Shown here one piece after another: positions 50,280 through 59,889 of a stretch of 64,000 nucleotides of DNA (positions are counted from its first letter, which is position 1; the number at the start of each line of letters is the position of its first letter). The translations under genes were made by a program, and so were the position numbers. The notes below the pieces were generated by a model, which saw only the letters and a list, made by a program, of their open reading frames with translations, was not told where the DNA came from and did no database searches. Source of the stretch: an uncultured Bacteroidia bacterium (lineage in GTDB: Bacteria; Bacteroidota; Bacteroidia; Bacteroidales; CAJPTX01); NCBI GenBank assembly GCA_947252645.1, contig CAMXWF010000003.1:62001-126000 (forward strand), in the 5' to 3' direction.

Positions 50280-52061
50280 ATGCGTCAACACGACCAAACG
50301 GAGCATTTGAACATTTCGCAGGGCCCCATAGCAGGCTCAGAGAAGATCTACGTGACGGGTAGCCGCCCCGACATCCGGGTGGCGATGCGCAAAATCACCC
50401 TGAGCGAAACGCTCGACGAGGCTGGGCAAAGCTTCGAGAATCCGCCGGTGGTGGTGTACGACACGTCGGGACCCTACACGGATCCCGATTACCATGTAGA
50501 TCCGCACCAGGGTCTGCCCAAGATCCGGGAGCAGTGGATAGAGGAACGTGGAGACACGGACGTGCTCCCTGCGCAGACCTCGGAGTATGGCCGTCAACGT
50601 AGGGCCGATAGGGGCCTAGACCACCTACGCTTTGCGCACCTCAACGAGCATCCCCGCCGGGCCAAAGCGGGCCACGGGGTCAGCCAGCTCTACTACGCCC
50701 GTCAGGGGATCATTACCCCCGAGATGGAGTACGTGGCTATCCGGGAGAATCAGCTGCTCGACCAAGTGCGCGAGGAGTACCCCCAGCACCGGGGCGAGAG
50801 CTTTGGGGCCAATCTGCCCGAGAAGATAACGCCCGAGTTCGTGCGGAGCGAGATAGCGCGTGGGCGCGCGATCCTCCCCTGCAACATCAACCACCCGGAG
50901 AGCGAACCGATGATCATCGGGCGCAACTTCCTGGTGAAAATCAACGCGAATATCGGGAACTCGCCCGTGACCTCGTCCATCCAGGAGGAGGTGGAGAAGG
51001 CCGTGTGGGCCATCCGCTGGGGCGCCGACACGATCATGGACCTCTCCACGGGGCGTAATATCCACGAGACGCGGGAGTGGATCATCCGGAATTCGCCCGT
51101 GCCCGTGGGTACGGTGCCCCTCTACCAGGCCCTGGAGAAGGTGGACGGGAATGCCGACGAGCTCAGCTGGGCGATCTACCGCGACACGCTCATCGAGCAG
51201 GCCGAGCAGGGTGTGGACTACTTCACGATCCACGCGGGGCTGCGCTGGCAGTTCATCCCGCTGACGCTCCACCGGCTCACGGGGATCGTGTCGCGCGGCG
51301 GGGCCATCATGGCCAACTGGTGCACCACGCACCAGCAGGAGAGCTTTCTCTACGAGCACTTCGATGACATCTGCGCCATCTGCGCCCAATACGACGTGGG
51401 CATCAGCATAGGCGATGGTCTACGCCCGGGCTGCCTGGCCGATGCCAACGATGAGGCCCAATTCGCGGAGTTGGATACCCTGGGCGAGCTGGCGCAGATA
51501 GCCGACCGGCACAACGTGCAGGTGCTCATAGAGGGTCCAGGGCATGTGCCCATGCAGCGCATCAAGGAGAACATGGATCGCCAGCTGACCGCGTGCCACG
51601 AGGCACCGTTCTACACGCTGGGGCCCCTGGTGACAGACATCGCCCCTGGCTACGACCACATCACCAGCGCCATCGGGGGTGCCATGATCGCCTGGCTGGG
51701 CACGGCCATGCTCTGCTACGTGACCCGCAAGGAGCATCTGGGGCTCCCCAACAAAGACGACGTGAAGGAGGGGGTCATCACCTTCAAGCTGGCAGCCCAC
51801 GCGGCCGACCTGGCCAAAGGCCACCCCGGCGCCTACTACCGCGACTACGCCATGAGCAAAGCTCGCTACGAGTTCCGCTGGATGGACCAGTTCCACCTGG
51901 CCCTCGACAGCGAAACCGCCCTCCAGTTCCACGATGCCACCCTCCCCTCCAAGGGGCACAAGAAGGCCCACTTCTGCTCCATGTGCGGCGAGCACTTCTG
52001 CAGCATGCGCGCCAGCCGACAGCTGCAACAGCGCGTAAAGGAAGACAAGCACTGCCGATAG
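50280..52061 (+). CDS. thiC: Phosphomethylpyrimidine synthase
   Basis: Radical-SAM enzyme that turns aminoimidazole ribotide into HMP-phosphate, the pyrimidine of thiamine. The 593-residue protein shows the N-terminal ThiC domain (about 10-120), the barrel with VNINANIGNSPVTSS-like segment and GWGADTIMDLSTG, GPGHVPMQRIKENMD, and near the C-terminus the non-standard cluster motif CSMCGEHFCSM (Cys near residues 567-575, CX2CX4C). Length is normal. Confidence 0.96.
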   Translation: MRQHDQTEHLNISQGPIAGSEKIYVTGSRPDIRVAMRKITLSETLDEAGQSFENPPVVVYDTSGPYTDPDYHVDPHQGLPKIREQWIEERGDTDVLPAQTSEYGRQRRADRGLDHLRFAHLNEHPRRAKAGHGVSQLYYARQGIITPEMEYVAIRENQLLDQVREEYPQHRGESFGANLPEKITPEFVRSEIARGRAILPCNINHPESEPMIIGRNFLVKINANIGNSPVTSSIQEEVEKAVWAIRWGADTIMDLSTGRNIHETREWIIRNSPVPVGTVPLYQALEKVDGNADELSWAIYRDTLIEQAEQGVDYFTIHAGLRWQFIPLTLHRLTGIVSRGGAIMANWCTTHQQESFLYEHFDDICAICAQYDVGISIGDGLRPGCLADANDEAQFAELDTLGELAQIADRHNVQVLIEGPGHVPMQRIKENMDRQLTACHEAPFYTLGPLVTDIAPGYDHITSAIGGAMIAWLGTAMLCYVTRKEHLGLPNKDDVKEGVITFKLAAHAADLAKGHPGAYYRDYAMSKARYEFRWMDQFHLALDSETALQFHDATLPSKGHKKAHFCSMCGEHFCSMRASRQLQQRVKEDKHCR

Positions 52062-52070
52062 CCCTGCAGC

Positions 52071-54119
52071 ATGATAGTGGCCATATCCCCAAGTAGTTCG
52101 GCGGGGCGGTGGGTTGATAGTCTCAACGACCTTTTCCGTGCGGGACTCTCGCGCTTGCACCTTCGCTTCCCCCACGCCGAGGACATGCAGGAGTATGCCC
52201 GGGTGATCCATCGGGTGGATGCGAATTTCCACAACCGCATCATGGTGTGTGCCTTCCCCGCGCTGCTGGACCACTTCGACCTTGCGGGCCTGTACTACCG
52301 CGCCGCGGAGGCCCAGAAGCTCAGGCCCACAGACGTGGCGCACCTGCGCGCCTTCGCCGTGGGGGCCCACAGTCTCCAGGAGCTCCAGGCCCTACAGGTC
52401 TGCCCAAGCTATGCCCTGCTGAGCCCCGTGTTCGACAGCATCTCGAAGGAGGGCTACAAGGGCAACCCTGCCCTAGGCCACATCCGGCAGGGGCTACAGG
52501 CGCTCCCCTTCCCCGTTGTGGCGCTGGGCGGCATCAAGGCCAGTAACCAGGCTGCGGCCCTGGCCTTGGGCTACGACGGGGTCGCCCTCATGGGGGGGCT
52601 CTGGCAGGGGGGGCTATCCCCCCTGGAGGCCTTTTCCCACTTTACGCGGCCCCGCGTGGTGTCGGTGGCAGGCCTCGACCCGTGCGCAGGCGCTGGGCTC
52701 CTGGCCGATGCCCGCACTGCGCAGGCACTGGATGCCGACTGCTACGCCATACCCTCGTGCCTGACCGTGCAAAACCCAAAAGAGTTCGTAAGCGCAACGG
52801 CCACCTCTGGCGACTACCAAGCGCAAGCCCTACAGACGCTCCTGGAGACCCACCCAGCCAGCGTGGCCAAAATCGGCATGATGCCCAGCCTGGAGTCGGT
52901 GCGCCAGACAGCCCAAAGGCTTAAGCACCACGGCATCAAGACTATCGTCTGGGATCCTGTTCTCCACGCCACGCACGCGCGCGGAGGGGAATCCCTACTG
53001 CAGAAAGGCCCCGCCCTAGAGGAGATACTCCATCTGGTTTCGTTGGTTACGCCGAATCGGGAGGAGTATGCGGCCCTATTTGGTGCGCTCGACGACGAGC
53101 ACGGCGCGAAGACCCTCTCGCAGCAGCACCACTGCGCTATCTTGCTCAAGGGTGGGCACGACACCCGCGAGGCCAACCTAGTGACAAACATTCTCTTTCG
53201 CGAGGGCGAGGCACTGCGCTTCACGAGCCACCGATACGCCCACGAGGTCCACGGCTCTGGCTGCATGCTCAGCTCGGCCATTGCAGCCCTGGTAGCCCAC
53301 GGGAATCCCCTGCCCGTAGCGGTGGAGAAAGCCCTGCACTACATGGAGGGAGTATTCCGACACCAGGGTGGCGCGAGCGCGTCGGCTCTGAGTGCCGTAC
53401 GCATGCGCAGGAGCGTTGTGGCGCAGTGCGGGAGGCTGCAGTACATCACCAATAGTGCCGACGAGGCGACCATTTTGGCCCACGCGCAGGCCTTCCTGGA
53501 GGGAGGCGGGCGCTGGGTGCAGCTTCGCATGAAGGAGGCCACTACGGCGCGCCGCATTGCGGTGGGGCTTAAGCTCCATGCGCTCTGCCAACACCACAAC
53601 GCTGTGCTGGTGGTGGATGACGACCTGGAGGCCACCAAGGCCATCGGGGCAGAGGGCGTGCATATAGGCCCCACCGATTGCTCCCCCCAGGCAGCCCGGC
53701 GGCTGCTGGGGCCTCACTACCTCATTGGCTACACGGTGAACGACTTGCCCAATTTGCAGGTGGCGGGCAGTTCATCGGCCGACTACGTGGGCATAGGCCC
53801 CTACCGGTATACCACGACCAAGGCCAACCCGGCGGCCCCCCTAGGCCTCAAGAAGACGGCGCTGCTGGCAGATACCCTGGACGACCTTAGGGCTTCTGCC
53901 TGCGGCCACGCATCGTGCTACAAGGTGGCCATAGGGGGCATAGAGGTCAAAGACGTTGAGGCCCTGCTGGAGAGGGGCCATGTTGACGGGGTAGCCGTGA
54001 GCGGGGCCATTGCGCGAAGCCGGGACATACGGGCCACGACCCGCCAGCTGGTCGAGGCCCTCGCGGGCATCCCCCAGGAGGAAGAAAAGGAGGGCGTAGC
54101 GCCCCAAGTGGACGCGTAG
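52071..54119 (+). CDS. thiED: ThiE-like / ThiD / ThiE triple-domain thiamine enzyme
   Basis: A 682-residue fusion of three parts. Residues 1 to about 200 are a ThiE/TenI-like barrel (LSPVFDSISKEGY, VVALGGIKASN, GVALMGGLWQGG). About 203-450 is ThiD, HMP/HMP-P kinase, with VSVAGLDPCAGAGLLAD, KIGMMPSLESV and the active-site HGSGCMLSSA. About 460-665 is a second ThiE barrel, thiamine-phosphate synthase (VQLRMKEATTARR, VDDDLEATKAIGAEGVHIG, IGYTVNDL, VGIGPYRYTTTK). The C-terminal barrel keeps the usual synthase residues; the N-terminal one lacks the LRxK and DD patterns and may have another role, such as substrate binding. Together it would make and couple the pyrimidine diphosphate to the thiazole phosphate. 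It starts 9 bases after thiC. Confidence 0.88.
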   Translation: MIVAISPSSSAGRWVDSLNDLFRAGLSRLHLRFPHAEDMQEYARVIHRVDANFHNRIMVCAFPALLDHFDLAGLYYRAAEAQKLRPTDVAHLRAFAVGAHSLQELQALQVCPSYALLSPVFDSISKEGYKGNPALGHIRQGLQALPFPVVALGGIKASNQAAALALGYDGVALMGGLWQGGLSPLEAFSHFTRPRVVSVAGLDPCAGAGLLADARTAQALDADCYAIPSCLTVQNPKEFVSATATSGDYQAQALQTLLETHPASVAKIGMMPSLESVRQTAQRLKHHGIKTIVWDPVLHATHARGGESLLQKGPALEEILHLVSLVTPNREEYAALFGALDDEHGAKTLSQQHHCAILLKGGHDTREANLVTNILFREGEALRFTSHRYAHEVHGSGCMLSSAIAALVAHGNPLPVAVEKALHYMEGVFRHQGGASASALSAVRMRRSVVAQCGRLQYITNSADEATILAHAQAFLEGGGRWVQLRMKEATTARRIAVGLKLHALCQHHNAVLVVDDDLEATKAIGAEGVHIGPTDCSPQAARRLLGPHYLIGYTVNDLPNLQVAGSSSADYVGIGPYRYTTTKANPAAPLGLKKTALLADTLDDLRASACGHASCYKVAIGGIEVKDVEALLERGHVDGVAVSGAIARSRDIRATTRQLVEALAGIPQEEEKEGVAPQVDA

Positions 54120-54166
54120 GCCGCGGTGCGACAAGGATTGTGATAGAATATTCAATAGCAAAAGGA

Positions 54167-54949
54167 ATGACGAATAAGCCGTTGGTGATAGGAGGGCATA
54201 CCTTCAAATCACGTTTGTTTTTGGGAACAGGGAAGTTTGCATCCAACGAGGTGATGGCGTCGGCCATCCGGGAGTCGGAGAGCGAGCTGGTGACCATGGC
54301 CTTACGACGTGTCGACACCAAGGAGGGCGTCAACGATCAATTCATCAAGAGCATTGCGCAGCCAGGTGTGCAGCTCCTGCCCAACACCTCCGGTGCGCGG
54401 ACGGCGGAGGAGGCCGTGTACGCGGCCAAGCTGGCCCGGGAGGCCCTGCAGACCAACTGGATCAAGCTGGAGATCCACCCTGATGCCAAGTACCTCATGC
54501 CCGATCCGCTGGAGACGCTCAAGGCGACGGAGACGCTGGTGAAGGAGGGTTTTGTTGTGATGCCCTACATTCAGGCCGACCCGGTGCTTTGCAAGCGGCT
54601 GGAGGGTGTCGGGGCGCCGTGCGTGATGCCGCTGGGCTCGCCCATAGGCACCCGGCGTGGGCTAAGCACCGAGGCCATGCTAAGCATCATCATAGCCGAG
54701 AGCTTGGTGCCGGTGGTGGTGGATGCTGGGCTGGGTACGCCCTCCCAGGCTGCCCGCGCCATGGAGATGGGGGCCGACGCCGTGTTGGTCAACACGGCCA
54801 TTTCAACGGCCAAGGACCCTGAGAGGATGGCCCGGGCATTCCGGCTCGCCACGCAGGCTGGCCGCCTGGCCTTCGAGATCGGGCTCCTGCAACCATCGAA
54901 TGACTGGAGCGCCGTCGCCACCTCGCCGCTAGAAGGCTTCTTCGATTAA
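54167..54949 (+). CDS. thiG: Thiazole synthase
   Basis: Forms the thiazole phosphate from DXP, dehydroglycine and ThiS-thiocarboxylate. The 260-residue protein starts MTNKPLVIGGHTFKSRLFLG, then GTGKF; the Schiff-base lysine is in TNWIKLEIHPD. VIPVVVDAGLGTPSQAARAMEMGADAVLVNTAIS-type end region is present around residues 190-225. The ATG at 54167 fits the family start; a GTG at 54140 in the same frame would add 9 residues. Third-last of the operon, with thiH 11 bases downstream, its partner in a ThiGH complex. Confidence 0.95.
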   Translation: MTNKPLVIGGHTFKSRLFLGTGKFASNEVMASAIRESESELVTMALRRVDTKEGVNDQFIKSIAQPGVQLLPNTSGARTAEEAVYAAKLAREALQTNWIKLEIHPDAKYLMPDPLETLKATETLVKEGFVVMPYIQADPVLCKRLEGVGAPCVMPLGSPIGTRRGLSTEAMLSIIIAESLVPVVVDAGLGTPSQAARAMEMGADAVLVNTAISTAKDPERMARAFRLATQAGRLAFEIGLLQPSNDWSAVATSPLEGFFD

Positions 54950-54960
54950 AAATCATCACC

Positions 54961-56067
54961 ATGACGTTCTACGACTACAAGCAGCAATTCGACTGGGCGA
55001 AAGAGCTAGCCGAGTTCGACACATTCACAGCCGCCGATGTGGAGCAGGCTCTGGCGGCCGAGCGCCCCACGCTCCGCGATTTCAAGGCGCTCATTTCCAA
55101 GGCGGGCGATGCCTACCTCGATGCCATGGCCATCAAGGCCAACAAGATCAGCGTGGCCCGCTTTGGGCGCACGGTCAGGATGTTTGAGCCGCTCTACCTC
55201 TCGAACTACTGCACCAACCACTGCGTCTACTGCGGCTTTAACCACTCCAACGCCATTCCCCGGAAAATTCTCACAGAGCAAGAGATTTTCGAGGAGGCGC
55301 AGGCCATAGCCAAGATGGGCTTCACGCAAATCCTACTGGTGGCCGGCGAGGCCCCCCGACGGGCGGGCGTAGCCTACTACAAGCGGGCCATAGAGATCGT
55401 GCGCCCCATGTTTGACCAAATATCGCTCGAGGTGCAGCCCATGTCGGTGGAGGATTACCGTCCCTTGGTGGAGGCTGGGGCCGACTACCTGTGCGTATAC
55501 CAGGAGACCTACAACGAGGCCTCGTATCCCCGTTTTCACCCTAGCGGGCTTAAGGCCAACTACCGTTTCCGGTTGGAGACCCCCGACCGTGCGGCGGCCG
55601 CTGGCTTCCGGAAGATCGGCATTGGGGCGTTGCTGGGCCTCGACAACTGGCGCTGCGACTCCTTCTACTCGGCCCTCCACCTGGACTACCTGGAGAAGAC
55701 CTACTGGCGCGTCAAGGGGGCCATCTCACTTCCCCGCCTGCGCCCCCACGTGGGGTCATTCATGCCCGCCGACCCCATCAACGATCGGGAGATGGTGCAG
55801 CTCATCTGCGCCTTCCGCATCTTCAACCCAGAGGTGGAAATCTCCGTGTCGACCCGCGAGAGTGCTAAGTTCCGCGACATGGCCATCCGCATAGGGGCCA
55901 ACTCGCTGAGCGCGCAGAGCAGCACGCAGCCCGGGGGCTATGTCCACCCAGACCACGCCTTGGAGCAGTTTGCCATCAACGACACGCGCTCGCCCGAGGA
56001 GGTAGTGGCCTCGGTGAAAAGCCAAGGCTACGAGGTAGTGTGGAAGGACTGGGCCCCGTGGATGTAA
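54961..56067 (+). CDS. thiH: 2-iminoacetate synthase (tyrosine lyase)
   Basis: Radical-SAM enzyme that cleaves tyrosine to dehydroglycine and p-cresol, the anaerobic route to the thiazole nitrogen-carbon unit. The 368-residue protein has the SAM-cluster motif CX3CX2C at Cys84, Cys88 and Cys91 (NYCTNHCVYCGF), LLVAGEAPRRAGVAYY, EVQPMSVEDY and RLRPHVGSF. ThiH rather than oxygen-dependent ThiO fits an anaerobe. It starts 11 bases after thiG. Confidence 0.96.
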   Translation: MTFYDYKQQFDWAKELAEFDTFTAADVEQALAAERPTLRDFKALISKAGDAYLDAMAIKANKISVARFGRTVRMFEPLYLSNYCTNHCVYCGFNHSNAIPRKILTEQEIFEEAQAIAKMGFTQILLVAGEAPRRAGVAYYKRAIEIVRPMFDQISLEVQPMSVEDYRPLVEAGADYLCVYQETYNEASYPRFHPSGLKANYRFRLETPDRAAAAGFRKIGIGALLGLDNWRCDSFYSALHLDYLEKTYWRVKGAISLPRLRPHVGSFMPADPINDREMVQLICAFRIFNPEVEISVSTRESAKFRDMAIRIGANSLSAQSSTQPGGYVHPDHALEQFAINDTRSPEEVVASVKSQGYEVVWKDWAPWM

Positions 56068-56078
56068 ATCGCGGGGCT

Positions 56079-56786
56079 ATGTCGCTCGACGAGCCGCGCT
56101 ATGCCCGACAGCTCCTGATGCCCGAAATAGGCCCTGAGGGGCAGGCGCGGCTGGCAAAGGCAAAGTTACTCGTGGTGGGGGCTGGGGGCTTAGGCTCTCC
56201 AGTCCTCTACTACCTGACGGCTGCGGGCGTGGGAACGATTGGCGTGGTGGACTGCGATGTGGTCTCCCTTTCCAACCTCCAGCGCCAGATTCTCTACGCG
56301 GAGGAGGACATCGGGCTCGCCAAGCCCCAAGCGGCCAAAGCACGCCTCGAGGCGCTCAACCGCCATACGGCTATCACGCCCTATGCCCAACGGCTAGACG
56401 GAGCCAACGTGCGGGCGATTGTCGGCCAGTACGACGTGGTGGTAGATGCCACCGACAATTACGTCACCCGCTGCCTACTCGATGAGGCCACCAGTGCCCT
56501 AGGCATACCGCTCATCTATGGCGCCATAGAGGGCTTTAGGGGTCAATGTGCCGTGCTGAATATGCCGCCTGCGGGCGCTAGCTACCGCGCCCTCTTCCCT
56601 ACGCCCCCAACGGGCACGGCGCCAAGCCCCATCGGCGTGGTGGGCGCCACGGCAGGCACTATAGGCAGCGTGCAAGCAAGTCAAGCCCTCCAGCTAGCCC
56701 TTGGGCATCGCCCAAGCCTGGCCAACCAGCTCCTGGTGGTAGATCTGTGGCATGGCAGCTGGGAAACGTATAGCATCCCCCAGTAG
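56079..56786 (+). CDS. thiF: ThiF-type adenylyltransferase
   Basis: E1-like enzyme that adenylates the ThiS C-terminus. From the ATG at 56079 (MSLDEPRYARQLLMPEIG) it has 235 residues. The nucleotide loop is VVGAGGLGSPVLYYLTAAGV, followed by SLSNLQRQILYAEEDIG and DVVVDATDNYVTRCLLDEA. The zinc cysteines and the catalytic cysteine of E. coli ThiF are not found: the region reads SYRALFPTP and APSPIGVVGA, and only three cysteines remain elsewhere. Last gene of the operon, 11 bases after thiH; an alternative upstream start at 56040 would overlap thiH. Confidence 0.9.
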   Translation: MSLDEPRYARQLLMPEIGPEGQARLAKAKLLVVGAGGLGSPVLYYLTAAGVGTIGVVDCDVVSLSNLQRQILYAEEDIGLAKPQAAKARLEALNRHTAITPYAQRLDGANVRAIVGQYDVVVDATDNYVTRCLLDEATSALGIPLIYGAIEGFRGQCAVLNMPPAGASYRALFPTPPTGTAPSPIGVVGATAGTIGSVQASQALQLALGHRPSLANQLLVVDLWHGSWETYSIPQ

Positions 56787-56807
56787 GCTCTAGGGGGGCA
56801 GGCTGCG

Positions 56808-56874
56808 CAGCGCGTGGTGCCTTGGTACCCATGGATCGTGGCCCACGGTGCGGCAGGGAGAGCACCACACGCTG
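56808..56874. repeat. Inverted repeat between convergent thiF and recQ
   Basis: Arms CAGCGCGTGGTGC (56808-56820) and GCACCACACGCTG (56862-56874) pair at 12 of 13 positions around a 41-base centre. It sits between two converging genes, so it might limit read-through, though no U tract is present. Confidence 0.45.
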
Positions 56875-56922
56875 GTCATCGGTTGACCCGGCGTAATGGC
56901 GCATTTCCCGCGCTGCACGCGG

Positions 56923-59115
56923 CTAGTTGGCGTACTCCGAAGTGAACTGGATACGCACCATCCGCATCTCCTGCTCTGTGATGTCGTCCTCCTTGAAGGC
57001 CTCCATGCATGCGTCTAGGCTTGGGGAGGTCTCCTGGGTACGCAGGAAGTCGTAGATGTCGGCCTGGAGGTCTTGGTCCACTAGCTGGTCCACGAAGTAC
57101 TTGATACTGAGGCGCACGCCGGAGTTGACCACCGATTCCACGTCGGAGAGCAGGTCGTCGAGGGATATTCCGAGCGTATCGGCCAAGTCCTCGAGGTCCA
57201 TTTTGCGGTCGATGCACTGGATGAGTTCCACTTTGTGCTGTGAGCGTAGGGGCACCGTGCGCACCACCACGGCACTCGGGGGGTCAATCTCCTGCTCCTC
57301 AACATAGCGTGCAATCAGCTCCACGAAGGGCTGCCCGTAGCGCTTGGCTTTTCCTAGGCTCACCCCCGAGATGCTGGTCAACTGCTCGAGGTCCACGGGG
57401 TACTGCAGGGTCATCTCCTCGAGCGCGGGGTCTTGGAAGATCACGTAGGGCGGTAGGTTGAGCTTGTGGGCCAAGTCGCGCCGGAGGCCCTTGAGCATTT
57501 TGAAGAGCGTATCATCCATCACCTGGGGCGCATTCTCCACGCCGGCCTCCTGGGGGGGCTGGGTATCGTATTGATGGTCCTCCACGAGCTCTAGGCCATG
57601 GGGATGGAGCAGGAAGGCTTTGCCGGTCTCGGTGAGGCGCAGGAGTCCGTAGTGCTGGATCTCCTTGCTGAGGTAGTTGTGCAGACAGGCCTGACGCACC
57701 ACGCCGGTCCAGTAGGCCTCGCCCTGGTCGCGGCCTAGCGCCCACTGCGCGAGTTTAAAATGCTCGTACATCTTGGTGTCGGTGGTCTCCTGCCCCATGA
57801 TGATGTTGACCACGTGCTTGGCCCTGAAGCCTGGGCCGATGGCCTGCACGACCTGTAGCACGGTGAGCATGGGCTGCATGCCCTCAAAGTGGCGCATGGG
57901 GGCCACGCAGTTGTCACAGTGGCCGCAATTGGGCTGGTCGTATTCCTCACCAAAGTAGTGGAGCAGCATTTTCCGTCGGCAATCGCCGCCCTGGGCGTAG
58001 TCGATGGTATCCAGCAAGAGCTGGCGCCCCACCTCCTGCTCCGAGACGCTCTTACCCTGGATAAAGCGCTCCATGCGCAGGACATCCTTGTAGGTGTAGA
58101 AGGCGATGCAGCGCCCCTCTCCGCCATCGCGCCCCGCACGGCCGGTCTCCTGGTAGTATCCCTCTAGGCTCTTGGGCATGTCGTAGTGGATTACGTAGCG
58201 CACGTCGGGCTTGTCGATCCCCATACCAAAGGCAATCGTGGCCACGATCACGTCGGCCTGCTCTTGGAGAAAGGCATCCTGGTTGTGCGAGCGGAGGGCT
58301 GTTTCCATGCCGGCGTGGTAGGGCAAGGCCTTGATGCCATTGACCTGCAGCACCTCGGCCATCTGCTCTACTTTCTTGCGGCTGAGACAATAGATAATGC
58401 CCGACTTGCCGGGATTCTCCTTGATGTAGCGGATGATCTCCCGAGTGGCGTTGAGCTTGGAGCGCACCTCGTAGAAGAGGTTGGGGCGATTGAAGGAGGC
58501 GGCAAACACGCTGGCCGTTTTGTCAATCTCGAGGTTTTTGAGGATGTCGTCCTGCACTTTTGGGGTGGCCGTGGCCGTCAGGGCCATGATGGGCGCCCGC
58601 CCTATTTCATCGATCAGGGGGCGTATGCGACGATATTCTGGTCGGAAATCGTGGCCCCATTCCGATATGCAATGCGCCTCGTCGACTGCATAGAAGGAGG
58701 GTCGGATGTCTTGCAGAAACGACACGTTTTCAGCCTTCGTGAGCGATTCGGGGGCCACGTAGAGCAGCTTGGTCTTCTCCGCCCGCACATCCGCCTTGAC
58801 CAGCTGGATCTGCTTGTGCGTCAGGCTAGAATTGAGGAAATGGGCCACGCCGTCGTCTTCGCTGTAGCCCCGCAGGGCATCCACCTGATTCTTCATCAGG
58901 GCTATGAGCGGGGAGATAATCACGGCCGTCCCGCGCAGCATGAGCGCTGGCAACTGGTAGCAAAGCGACTTGCCGCCCCCAGTAGGCATGAGTACGAAGG
59001 TGTCGTGCCCCTGCAGCAGGTTCCTTATCACCGCCTCTTGCTGCCCCTTAAACTGCTGGAAGCCAAAATAGCGCTGCAACTGCGCGCGAAGGGGTATATC
59101 CTCACGGTATTCCAT
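56923..59115 (-). CDS. recQ: ATP-dependent DNA helicase RecQ
   Basis: 3'-5' helicase for recombination and repair. The 730-residue protein has motif I MPTGGGKSLCYQ (about residue 43), DEAHCISEWGHDFRPEY (motif II and the aromatic-rich loop), TATATPKVQDDI (III), GIIYCLSRKKVEQM, VATIAFGMGIDKPDVRYVIHYD (V) and YYQETGRAGRDG (VI). The RQC zinc cysteines are in GDCRRKMLLHYFGEE and CGHCDNC, followed by a winged helix. An HRDC domain (about 535-610) and a further C-terminal helical tail complete it. The start is at 59115, with a promoter box 170 bases upstream. Confidence 0.95.
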   Translation of the reverse strand: MEYREDIPLRAQLQRYFGFQQFKGQQEAVIRNLLQGHDTFVLMPTGGGKSLCYQLPALMLRGTAVIISPLIALMKNQVDALRGYSEDDGVAHFLNSSLTHKQIQLVKADVRAEKTKLLYVAPESLTKAENVSFLQDIRPSFYAVDEAHCISEWGHDFRPEYRRIRPLIDEIGRAPIMALTATATPKVQDDILKNLEIDKTASVFAASFNRPNLFYEVRSKLNATREIIRYIKENPGKSGIIYCLSRKKVEQMAEVLQVNGIKALPYHAGMETALRSHNQDAFLQEQADVIVATIAFGMGIDKPDVRYVIHYDMPKSLEGYYQETGRAGRDGGEGRCIAFYTYKDVLRMERFIQGKSVSEQEVGRQLLLDTIDYAQGGDCRRKMLLHYFGEEYDQPNCGHCDNCVAPMRHFEGMQPMLTVLQVVQAIGPGFRAKHVVNIIMGQETTDTKMYEHFKLAQWALGRDQGEAYWTGVVRQACLHNYLSKEIQHYGLLRLTETGKAFLLHPHGLELVEDHQYDTQPPQEAGVENAPQVMDDTLFKMLKGLRRDLAHKLNLPPYVIFQDPALEEMTLQYPVDLEQLTSISGVSLGKAKRYGQPFVELIARYVEEQEIDPPSAVVVRTVPLRSQHKVELIQCIDRKMDLEDLADTLGISLDDLLSDVESVVNSGVRLSIKYFVDQLVDQDLQADIYDFLRTQETSPSLDACMEAFKEDDITEQEMRMVRIQFTSEYAN

Positions 59116-59833
59116 CTATACCCTTTTCCCCCTGTGTATCTGGCTTCTGATACGTGTTTTCAAGCACAGCTCTAGACCCACAGCAACAAGCACCATCGCC
59201 CACGCCGAGCCTGAAAGAAAATGACTCCCTCTCTCCTCTTGCATACCTCTCCTGCCCACCAGGGTAGACTTAATAACCCTTATTCAAAGGTACAAATATT
59301 CCCGCGAACGCCATAGAGTCCATGGCTGCGAGGCTGCCCCAAGGGCATTTCGGGCTACACGTAACATCACGTTACCCACCACCCGTACACCCATAATGAC
59401 AATGGACGCAAAGCCCCTACCCCACGGCCACTGAAACCTACACGCCTTCCCAGATAGGCCTAATGGCTGCGCCGAGGTGAGCAGGACTCCCGATGGTAGG
59501 GGACCCAATCCTCCCTCCGCAATGCCCTCCTCGTAGCAAGTCTTCTTCCTCCTCGCCGCCCTCTTGAGACCGACCACCCAGACGCAGGGCTTGCCAAGGC
59601 CTGTGGGACAATATGGGCATTCCCCGTATGCCTGCGGGGCTGTGGTAGGCTGCTGGTATTTTAGGCCTGGAGAGAAAACTATTGCAGGCAAAGTGTGCAG
59701 TAGAGTGATGGGGGGCTTGCTGCGCAAAGGTCCATGGGGCGCATATCGGCCTCGTGGGGCCCCCGACGCCAAGGTCAACGGGCCAACCGGATGAGGGGCT
59801 CTCAAGGGCTATAGCACAGGGCAAGGAAGGCAG
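59116..59833. other. Intergenic region between tonB terminator and recQ
   Basis: About 720 bases holding only the recQ promoter box (59285-59292). Open frames on both strands (for example 59284-59805 minus) show no recognisable domain and have low-complexity or mixed composition. I see no tRNA, riboswitch or repeat. Confidence 0.45.
59285..59292 (-). promoter_or_regulatory. -7 promoter box of recQ
   Basis: TACCTTTG on the minus strand, 170 bases before the recQ start, implying a long leader. No TTTG at -33. Confidence 0.5.
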
Positions 59834-59866
59834 CAAAAGGCCCTCCCCGCGCCAGGCGGAGAGGGC
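59834..59866 (-). terminator. Terminator after the first distal tonB
   Basis: On the minus strand the arms GCCCTCTCCGC and GCGGGGAGGGC (59840-59865) pair at 10 of 11 positions around a 4-base loop, followed by CCTTTT. It lies 24 bases after the stop. Confidence 0.75.
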
Positions 59867-59889
59867 TCAATCAGACAAACGACGGGGGC

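Noticed and set aside
59284..59805. Minus-strand frame of 173 residues
   Set aside because: Repetitive, basic and Pro-rich by chance of high GC; overlaps the recQ promoter and has no domain.
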